This document shows, piece by piece, positions 58,142-64,000 of a stretch of 64,000 nt of DNA; position 1 is the stretch's first letter; each line of letters opens with the position of its first letter. Origin of the DNA: Mangrovimicrobium sp048323675 (GTDB lineage Bacteria > Pseudomonadota > Gammaproteobacteria > Pseudomonadales > Halieaceae). Below the pieces are notes generated by a model. It did no database searches and had not been told where the DNA came from. It was given only the letters and a program-made list of their open reading frames with translations. The translations under genes were made by a program, and so were the position numbers. The DNA is taken from assembly GCF_048323675.1 (NCBI RefSeq), contig NZ_JBLWFK010000001.1, positions 310,001 through 374,000 on the forward strand. Direction: 5' to 3'.

Positions 58142-59632
58142 ATGTCGGCTTTTGTACTGGCGATCGATCAGGGCACTACAGGCAGTACCGTCGCGCTGAT
58201 GGACGCCGGCGGCAAGCTCCGCGCCAGCGTGAACTTCGAGTTCCCGCAGATCTACCCCCGGCCCGGCTGGGTGGAGCACCGCCCCGGCGAGATCTGGACA
58301 TCGGTGGTCAAGGGCATTCGCAGTATCCTGCGCAAGCGCATCTGCAAGCCCTCGGAGATCGTCGCCATCGGTATCACCAACCAGCGCGAGACCTCCGTGC
58401 TGTGGGATCGCGAGACGGGCGAGGCATTCAACAACGCGGTGGTCTGGCAGTGCCGGCGCACCACGGATTTCTGCGAGCAACTGCGCAGCGAGGGTCACGA
58501 GAAGCTGATAAGGCGGCGTTCCGGGCTGGTCCTGGACCCCTATTTTTCCGCCAGCAAATTCCGCTGGCTGCTGCGCAATACCAGCGGTATCAAGCGCCAG
58601 TTAGCGCGCGGCCGGGTGCGGGCCGGCACCGTGGACAGTTTCCTGGTCTGGCAGCTCACCGGCGGCGCGGCGCACGTCACCGATATCTCCAACGCCTCGC
58701 GCACCTCGCTGATGAACCTGGAACTGGGCAGTTGGGACCAGGAACTGCTGGAACTGTTCGAGGTGCCCGGCGACATCCTGCCGCGCATTACCCCTTCCAG
58801 CGCGGTGCTCGGCCATACGCGGGGCGTGCCCGGCCTGCCCGACGGCATTCCCATCGCCGGGGTCGCGGGGGACCAGCAGGCCGCGCTGTTCGGCCAGGCC
58901 TGTTTCAATCCCGGTGAGGCCAAGTGCACCTTCGGCACCGGTTCCTTCATCGTGATGAATACCGGCAGTGAAGTCGTGCGCTCCGGGGCCGGCTTGCTCA
59001 GCACGGTGGCCTGGCAGCTGGGCGAGAGCGGCAAGCCGGTGTACGCGCTGGAGGGCGGCGCGTTCGTTTGCGGTGCGGCGGTGCAGTGGCTGCGCGACGG
59101 GCTGGGCATCATCCGCAAATCCGCCGAGGTGGAAACGCTTGCCGCCAGCGTGGAGGACCACGGCGGCGTGGAATTCGTGCCGGCGCTGACCGGTCTCGGC
59201 GCGCCGCACTGGGCGCCGGAGGCGCGGGGTACGATTACCGGGCTGACCCGCGGCAGCACCAGCGGGCATATCGCCCGCGCCACCCTCGACGCCATGGCCC
59301 TGCAGAACGCGGATATCCTGCGTGCGATGGAGGATGAACTTGGCCGCCGGATGAAACCCCTGCGGGTGGATGGCGGGGCCGCGGCCAACAACCTGCTGAT
59401 GCAGGTACAGGCCGACGTGCTGGGGCGCAGGCTGATTCGCCCCCAGGTGATCGAGACCACGGTCGCCGGCGCCTGCTATCTCGCCGGCCTCGGCGTCGGC
59501 CTGTGGTCCGGGCAGAAAGACATTCGGGGAATCTGGGCGGCGGAGCGGGAGTTCGCCGTGGCAATAACTCCGCGGGCCCGGCGCGACCGGCTCGCCTCCT
59601 GGAACGACGCCCTGAGGCGCACGCTACTGTAA
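58142..59632 (+). CDS. glpK: Glycerol kinase
   Basis: Phosphorylates glycerol to glycerol-3-phosphate; 496 aa, FGGY family. Motifs FVLAIDQGTTGSTVALMD, GITNQRETSVLWDRETG, AGVAGDQQAALFGQACF, GTGSFIVMNTG, and GLTRGSTSGHIARATLDAMALQ. The ATG at 58142 follows GGGAGAGGGGCG. No glpF or glpD nearby, so it acts as an isolated gene; the stop overlaps the next small ORF by 1 nt. Confidence 0.95.
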   Translation: MSAFVLAIDQGTTGSTVALMDAGGKLRASVNFEFPQIYPRPGWVEHRPGEIWTSVVKGIRSILRKRICKPSEIVAIGITNQRETSVLWDRETGEAFNNAVVWQCRRTTDFCEQLRSEGHEKLIRRRSGLVLDPYFSASKFRWLLRNTSGIKRQLARGRVRAGTVDSFLVWQLTGGAAHVTDISNASRTSLMNLELGSWDQELLELFEVPGDILPRITPSSAVLGHTRGVPGLPDGIPIAGVAGDQQAALFGQACFNPGEAKCTFGTGSFIVMNTGSEVVRSGAGLLSTVAWQLGESGKPVYALEGGAFVCGAAVQWLRDGLGIIRKSAEVETLAASVEDHGGVEFVPALTGLGAPHWAPEARGTITGLTRGSTSGHIARATLDAMALQNADILRAMEDELGRRMKPLRVDGGAAANNLLMQVQADVLGRRLIRPQVIETTVAGACYLAGLGVGLWSGQKDIRGIWAAEREFAVAITPRARRDRLASWNDALRRTLL

Positions 59633-59817
59633 TGGCTGATATCATCCCGTTCCGCCGCCCGTCGCTGAAGGACAAGCACCGCGGCAACACCCTGTGCCGC
59701 AACAACCACCACAAGTGGGAGGTGGACAAGGCCAAGCAGTTCGATGTGAAACAGGGTAAGCTGGTCACCGTTTACCGCTGCGTACGCTGCGGCAAAACCC
59801 GCGTGAAATCCCATTAG
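59632..59817 (+). CDS. Small putative zinc-ribbon protein
   Basis: A 61 aa basic protein: NTLCRNNHHKWEVDK in the middle and YRCVRCGKTRVKSH at the C-terminus. One Cys, neighbouring His residues and a CxxC pair could form a zinc-binding site. Its ATG overlaps the glpK TAA (TAATG), so it is translationally coupled. Family not recognised; possibly nucleic-acid binding. Confidence 0.6.
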   Translation: MADIIPFRRPSLKDKHRGNTLCRNNHHKWEVDKAKQFDVKQGKLVTVYRCVRCGKTRVKSH

Positions 59818-59868
59818 CGCCGTTTACAGCTTCGGCTGTGATCCGGCCCCGTTACCGAAAGACAGGGT

Positions 59869-60426
59869 ATGAACGAAATTCTCCACTTCCTCACCCAGCG
59901 CAGCTCCGCCAGCCGCCTGACCGAACCCGCCCCCATTGGCGAGGAACTCCAAGCCATCTTCGCCGCGGCGCTGCGGGCGCCGGACCACGCCCGCCTGCGG
60001 CCCTGGCGATTCCTCAGTGTTTCCGGAGAGCGCCGCATAGCGCTCGGCGAGCTGTTCCGCGAAGCCCTGTTGCTGCGCAACCCGGACGCCGACCAGGCGG
60101 CCCAGGACAAGGCCGCCAATGCGCCGCTGCGCGCGCCGCTGGTGGTGGTCGTGGTGACCCGCCTGGCGGAGCATCCCAAGGTGCCTTACGTGGAACAGCG
60201 GCTATCCGCCGGCTGCGCCGCCCACGCTATCCTGCTGGCGGCGGAAGCGCTGGGTTATGCCGGTATCTGGCGCACCGGGGAGGTCGCCTTCGACCGCAAC
60301 CTGATGCGCATGCTGGGACTGGCGGATAACGAGGAGATTGCCGGTTTCGTCTACCTCGGCACTCGCGAAGGGGAAGTGCGCCCGGTCCCGCAGCTGGCGG
60401 TCGCCGGGTTTGTCACTGACTGGTAG
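59869..60426 (+). CDS. Nitroreductase family protein, YdjA-like
   Basis: A 185 aa FMN-binding minimal nitroreductase. ILHFLTQRSSASRLTEPAP carries the RxS-type FMN contacts; APDHARLRPWRF and GYAGIWRTGE match the YdjA group, which lacks the usual helical insertions. Reaction unknown. Convergent with the lipoprotein gene. Confidence 0.87.
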   Translation: MNEILHFLTQRSSASRLTEPAPIGEELQAIFAAALRAPDHARLRPWRFLSVSGERRIALGELFREALLLRNPDADQAAQDKAANAPLRAPLVVVVVTRLAEHPKVPYVEQRLSAGCAAHAILLAAEALGYAGIWRTGEVAFDRNLMRMLGLADNEEIAGFVYLGTREGEVRPVPQLAVAGFVTDW

Positions 60427-60450
60427 CCCGCGCGGGCGCGGGCCGGGGCG

Positions 60451-61236
60451 TCAGGGATTGCCCGGCCAGTCTTCCATGGTAATGAAAGGATGGAAGGCCA
60501 GCTGGATGCCTTCCTCGATATGGCTCTTGTTTTCCAGCATGGCGCGGCGGCGGGCGAAGCGCTCCTTGCGGGTATCCACGGCGTCGGTGGCATCGAGGCC
60601 ACCGCGGCTGAAGAACACGCGCTCCAGGCTGTTGTCGAAGATCGCAATCTGCAGCGACGCCGCGGCGGCCATGGCGCCCCAGTCGAAATCGGCGGATACG
60701 CTGTTGCCGGGGCCCTGCACCGGCGGTTCCCTGGAAACCCCGTCCCACTTGGCCACGTGCTTGAGGCCGCCGTTGAAGGTGACCTCGATTTCGACCAGGT
60801 CGGTGAAGACAAAGGCGTCAAGTGCAAAGGACTTGACCAGGTCGTCGCGCACCGACTGCATGATCAGCGAGAACGACTTCATGTTGGTGCGCCCCGTGGT
60901 GGGGTCGTATGGGTCGCCGTAGGCGCGCACCGCGGTATTCCAGCGCTGCTCGAACTCGCGCTGGGGAATGACCTTGTAGCCATGCTCTTTCAGGTAGGCG
61001 CTGATCTCGCTGTCGATGCGCGGCGCGGCTTCCTCGAGGTAGTTGCGCGATGGCGGGCCGAGATTGACGTGAGGGATAATCACAGTCTTGATATCATCCG
61101 CCGCAATTTTCTCCGCATTTATTTCATAGGGGAACACGGTCGGGTTGTAGGTCGGCGTGCCGGCGCAGGCACTGAGCAACAGGCCGAAGGCGAGCGGGAG
61201 CAGGGCTTTCAGGCCGGTAGTGACTGAATTGCGCAT
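60451..61236 (-). CDS. Putative lipoprotein of unknown family
   Basis: A 261 aa protein with lipobox signal MRNSVTTGLKALLPLAFGLLLSACAG (LSAC). The mature part has KTVIIPHVNLGPPSRNYLEEAAPRIDSEISAYLKEHGYKVIPQREFEQRW, a pattern seen in periplasmic lipoproteins that build small alpha/beta domains, then VFTDLVEIEV and IFDNSLERVFFSRGGLD. I do not recognise the family. Divergent from the YbfF-like gene with only 30 bp between start codons. Confidence 0.75.
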   Translation of the reverse strand: MRNSVTTGLKALLPLAFGLLLSACAGTPTYNPTVFPYEINAEKIAADDIKTVIIPHVNLGPPSRNYLEEAAPRIDSEISAYLKEHGYKVIPQREFEQRWNTAVRAYGDPYDPTTGRTNMKSFSLIMQSVRDDLVKSFALDAFVFTDLVEIEVTFNGGLKHVAKWDGVSREPPVQGPGNSVSADFDWGAMAAAASLQIAIFDNSLERVFFSRGGLDATDAVDTRKERFARRRAMLENKSHIEEGIQLAFHPFITMEDWPGNP

Positions 61237-61266
61237 TATTGGATCCATCAAATCAACGAGTGGGGC

Positions 61267-62061
61267 ATGGTAGCAAAATCTCCAATCTGGCACAGCACCG
61301 CGGGCGAAGGTCCGCCGGTCATCCTGTTGCACGGCCTGTTTGGCGCAGGTTCCAACCTGGGCGCACTGTCGCGATCGCTGGCCGATCGCTTCACCGTATA
61401 CAGCCTGGACCTGCCCAATCACGGTCGTTCCGGCTGGGTCGAGCAGGCGGGGCCCGCGGACATGGCGGTCCTGCTGGGGCAGTGGATGGAAGAGCAGAGG
61501 CTGGCCTCGGCCGCCTGTGTCGGCCACTCCCTGGGGGGCAAGGTCATGATGGAACTGGCCCTGTCGCAGCCGCAAAAGGTGCGCGCGCTGGTGGCCGCGG
61601 ATATTGCGCCGGTCGAATACCCTGCGGGCGGCCACGACAGCATTTTTGCCGCCCTGGAAGCGGTGGCGGCACAGGGCGTGGGTTCGCGCAACGAAGCCGC
61701 CGACATCATGGCGCGCTACCTGGATGAACCGGGGGTCATCCAGTTCCTGCTGATGAGTCTGCAGCGCGGAGAGGACGGCGTGTTCAACTGGCGCTTCAAC
61801 CTGCGCGCCATGCGCGACAACTACACGGCGGTGCGCGGCGCGCCGCTACACCGTGCGCCCTATGCCGGGCCGGTACTGTTCGTCAAAGGCGGCGATTCCA
61901 GTTACATCCTGCCCGAACACCGCGCGCAGGTGCTGGCCCTGTTCCCGCAGGCAGAGATGAAAGTCATGCCCGGCTGCGGCCACTGGCTGCACGCGGAACA
62001 GCCCGAGCAGTTCAACCGCATCGTGGGGCGCTTTCTCGATCACCACGCCAGTGCAGGCTGA
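61267..62061 (+). CDS. Alpha/beta hydrolase, YbfF-like esterase
   Basis: A 264 aa hydrolase: oxyanion region VILLHGLFGAGSNLGALSRSLADRF, DLPNHGRS, nucleophile elbow VGHSLGGKVMMELAL (Ser), and catalytic His in PGCGHWLHAEQPEQF. Matches the YbfF group of acyl esterases. Followed after 9 nt by the DUF3301 gene. Confidence 0.88.
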   Translation: MVAKSPIWHSTAGEGPPVILLHGLFGAGSNLGALSRSLADRFTVYSLDLPNHGRSGWVEQAGPADMAVLLGQWMEEQRLASAACVGHSLGGKVMMELALSQPQKVRALVAADIAPVEYPAGGHDSIFAALEAVAAQGVGSRNEAADIMARYLDEPGVIQFLLMSLQRGEDGVFNWRFNLRAMRDNYTAVRGAPLHRAPYAGPVLFVKGGDSSYILPEHRAQVLALFPQAEMKVMPGCGHWLHAEQPEQFNRIVGRFLDHHASAG

Positions 62062-62070
62062 GGCACGCGC

Positions 62071-62397
62071 ATGTATATCAGTCTCGGTGAAGTGGTGGTG
62101 CTGTTCATGGTCGGAGCGGCGGCGCTGTACGTGTTTTCCTCTATCCGCATTCGCGAGCTGGCGCTGCAGCACGTGCAGTCGGCGAGCCAGCGCGACGGTT
62201 TCCAGTTGCTCGACGAATCGGTGCAGATCCAGAAAATGTCCCTGAGCCGCGATCGCGGCGGGCAGTGGCGGGTCTGGCGCCAGTACCGTTTCGAGTACAG
62301 CCTCGACGGGGTGGAGCGCCGGCAGGGTCACGTGATCATGCTCGGCAGGCGGCTGGTGTCGGTGGTGGTCAGCGAGCGGCCACGGGTACTGCACTAG
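62071..62397 (+). CDS. DUF3301 family protein
   Basis: A 108 aa protein with an N-terminal membrane segment (YISLGEVVVLFMVGAAALYVFSS) and a soluble domain with SLSRDRGGQWRVWRQYRFEYSLDGVERRQGHVIMLG, the DUF3301 signature. Function unknown; widespread in gammaproteobacteria. Confidence 0.84.
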   Translation: MYISLGEVVVLFMVGAAALYVFSSIRIRELALQHVQSASQRDGFQLLDESVQIQKMSLSRDRGGQWRVWRQYRFEYSLDGVERRQGHVIMLGRRLVSVVVSERPRVLH

Positions 62398-62495
62398 CCC
62401 TGTACGCCGGACGGGCATCCGGGCCGGGAGCCTTGCCGGCGCAGATGCGGATGGCCAGTCAGTACCCATCCATTGCGGCCTGCGCCGGAGTGCAA

Positions 62496-62540
62496 TCAGT
62501 CGCGGCAGTTCAGCTTCGTTTCAGCTTCACAGGTTTTCAT
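62496..62540 (-). CDS. Possible 14-residue micro-ORF
   Basis: On the minus strand a perfect GGAGG Shine-Dalgarno sits five nt before an ATG encoding MKTCEAETKLNCRD and a stop. It is the only well-initiated reading frame in the 235 bp gap between the DUF3301 gene and the cytochrome gene. The length is so small that chance is quite possible. Confidence 0.2.
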   Translation of the reverse strand: MKTCEAETKLNCRD

Positions 62541-62632
62541 AGCAGCCTCCAATACCGATAACGAAGACGAGGCTGCACAGCTGTGATGCGCAGAGGCAAC
62601 TGCCCGGCTCCCCCGTGGGGGAGCGACTGCCC

Positions 62633-63904
62633 ATGAGTACCATTCGGCGCCGTCTGCGGAGCCTGCTGGTCGCGCTGCTGGCCGTGGCGGGCGCCGCCCT
62701 GGCCTATGGTTTTGTCGCCGCTGGCGAACGCAGCGTCCCTGCGCCGCTGGCAAGCTATGGCGCCACGCTGGAGCAGGGTGCGTACCTGGCGCGCGCAGGC
62801 AATTGCCAGACCTGCCATACACAGGAAGGGGGGGAGCCCTTCGCCGGCGGCCTGCCGTTCCATACACCCTTCGGCGTGCTGTATTCCACCAACATCACCC
62901 CGGATGCAGCCACCGGCATCGGCAGCTGGAGCTTCACGGATTTCCACGCGTCGATGAAGCACGGGGTCCGCCCGGATGGCAGTCATCTCTACCCCGCCTT
63001 TCCCTACAGCGATTTCGCCCGCCTTACGGATGCGGATATCGCCGCCCTGTGGCTCTACCTGCAGACCCTCGCGCCGGTGAACCAGTCCGTCCCGGACAAC
63101 GCGCTGGACTTTCCCTATAACCAGCGCGCGCTGCTGGCGGGCTGGAAGGCCCTGTTCCACGACGACGCCACTTTCGAGCCGGATCCGGCGCAATCCGATG
63201 CCTGGAATCGCGGTGCCTACCTGGTGGAGGCAGCCGGGCACTGTGGCGCCTGCCACACCCCGCGCAATGCATTGGGCGCGGAGCGGGAAACACTGGCGTT
63301 TACCGGCGGAAGCTACCTGGACCGGGTCCGCTTTGGTTATTACCGCCGCTGGTCCGGGGTCAACCTGACCTCCGATGTAACGGGACTGGCGGCCTGGAGC
63401 GAGGAAGACATCGTCGACTACCTGCGCGACGGGATCAGCGGCAACGCGGTCGTCCACGGCCCGATGCGTGAGGTGGTGCTGAACTCCACCAGTCAACTCA
63501 GCGACGGGGACCTGCAGGCCATGGCCGTCTACCTGAAAAGCCTGCCCGCCAATGCCCAACCTCCGGGTCCGCGGCCCGGCGCGGCCACGGTCGCCGCCGG
63601 CGAACTGGTGTACACCGTGCACTGCGGGTCCTGCCACCTGCCCTCGGGCGAGGGCGACGGGGTGCTCGGGGTGTCGCTGCTGGGCAACCCTATCGTGCAG
63701 GCGGCGGATCCCGCCTCCCTGCTCAATGTGATTCTCTACGGCCCCCACCTGCCGCCGCGGCTGGTGGTGGGACGCAGCGCCATGAAAATGTTCGGCAAGC
63801 GCCTGTCCGACACGGACATCGCGGCAGTGGCCAGCTATGTCCGGGAGGAGTTCGGCAATGGCGCCGGGGGCGTCACGCCGGAACAGGTCAAGCGCCAGCG
63901 CTAG
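62633..63904 (+). CDS. Triheme c-type cytochrome, dehydrogenase-subunit type
   Basis: A 423 aa exported protein with signal anchor LRSLLVALLAVAGAALAYGFVAAGE and three CxxCH heme sites: NCQTCHT (about residue 57), CGACHTPRN (about residue 205) and CGSCHLPSG (about residue 335). Size and spacing match the cytochrome subunit of membrane alcohol/gluconate/aldehyde dehydrogenases. Its catalytic partner is not in the window, though a new gene starts 33 nt downstream. ATG 62633 is chosen over a GTG 6 codons upstream. Confidence 0.88.
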   Translation: MSTIRRRLRSLLVALLAVAGAALAYGFVAAGERSVPAPLASYGATLEQGAYLARAGNCQTCHTQEGGEPFAGGLPFHTPFGVLYSTNITPDAATGIGSWSFTDFHASMKHGVRPDGSHLYPAFPYSDFARLTDADIAALWLYLQTLAPVNQSVPDNALDFPYNQRALLAGWKALFHDDATFEPDPAQSDAWNRGAYLVEAAGHCGACHTPRNALGAERETLAFTGGSYLDRVRFGYYRRWSGVNLTSDVTGLAAWSEEDIVDYLRDGISGNAVVHGPMREVVLNSTSQLSDGDLQAMAVYLKSLPANAQPPGPRPGAATVAAGELVYTVHCGSCHLPSGEGDGVLGVSLLGNPIVQAADPASLLNVILYGPHLPPRLVVGRSAMKMFGKRLSDTDIAAVASYVREEFGNGAGGVTPEQVKRQR

Positions 63905-63936
63905 CTGGCTGAGTGTGGAATCGGGAAGAGACAGTT

Positions 63937-64000
63937 ATGCGTGAATCCGGCCGAGACAGATTACTGCGCAGTGCAGGCCGCCTGGTGGTCCTGGCAGCCG
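63937..64000 (+). CDS. Start of an exported protein (3' end outside window)
   Basis: Only the first 21 residues are visible: MRESGRDRLLRSAGRLVVLAA, a basic stretch leading into a hydrophobic segment, as in a Sec or Tat signal. A purine-rich GGGAAGAG lies upstream. Being 33 nt after the triheme cytochrome, it may encode its partner, but nothing more can be said. Confidence 0.4.
   Translation, partial: MRESGRDRLLRSAGRLVVLAA

Overview
The window is about 64 kb of high-GC chromosomal DNA with dense, mostly operonic genes. It looks like a marine gammaproteobacterium of the Halieaceae/Cellvibrionales type. The evidence is the Pseudomonas-like order mucD-lepA-lepB-DUF4845-rnc-era-recO, relA-mazG, an AlgP/histone-H1-like protein, a long-form PurC, DUF3301 and DUF6498 genes, and TonB-dependent receptors. 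The family-level placement is inference. I found no rRNA, tRNA, CRISPR array, prophage, transposase or integrase.

Layout. 1-6.5 kb: 3' part of mucD, then the lepA-recO operon. 6.6-11.4 kb: cysM, relA, mazG, adk. 11.4-13.2 kb: a Lys/Ala-rich DNA-binding protein behind an AT-rich leader, then mobA on the other strand. 13.2-18.2 kb: tsaB, uppP, an M18 aminopeptidase, a DUF3524 glycosyltransferase related to tRNA-queuosine mannosyltransferases, and trpS. 18.2-22.8 kb: a minus-strand operon with a CpxR/CpxA-like two-component system followed by a glutamine-synthetase-fold amidoligase and a class-I glutamine amidotransferase; a CpxP/Spy-like gene is divergent. 22.9-30.7 kb: an HxlR regulator and a cobalamin module (btuF, btuD, btuC, cobQ, cobO, btuB). 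That module is driven by a recognisable sigma70 promoter and a B12 riboswitch. 30.9-36.2 kb: DUF501, DAHP synthase, a large MscS channel, a DUF481 protein and a lipoprotein with a GspG-type C-terminal domain. 36.2-38.2 kb: a fold-III ornithine/lysine decarboxylase and an Lrp-family regulator. 38.2-44.1 kb: a sulfate uptake and activation module (LysR, cysC, sat, DHH phosphoesterase, SLC13 permease with RCK_C domains). 44.1-53.9 kb: a second TonB receptor, a truncated globin, purC, a TSUP transporter, a BLH-like phosphatase, a Nudix hydrolase, cytochrome b561, a VOC protein, an apparently exported 2-hydroxyacid dehydrogenase and a cytochrome c'. 54-64 kb: omega-aminotransferase, AEC transporter, aldehyde dehydrogenase, glycerol kinase, a small metal-binding protein, nitroreductase, lipoprotein, YbfF-like hydrolase, DUF3301 and a triheme cytochrome c.

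The most unusual structure is a family of four dispersed palindromic elements (30361-30481, 30731-30849, 37617-37734, 47461-47579). Each is 118-121 bp and folds into a three-way (T-shaped) structure. A 58-59 nt core with two small hairpins is conserved, while the 30-31 bp outer stem has largely different sequence in each copy but stays self-complementary. Every copy has exactly two non-Watson-Crick pairs in that stem, and all eight are G.U/G.T on the same strand of the element. Two copies flank the B12 riboswitch, and one of them separates the aptamer from a hairpin that covers the btuB ribosome binding site.
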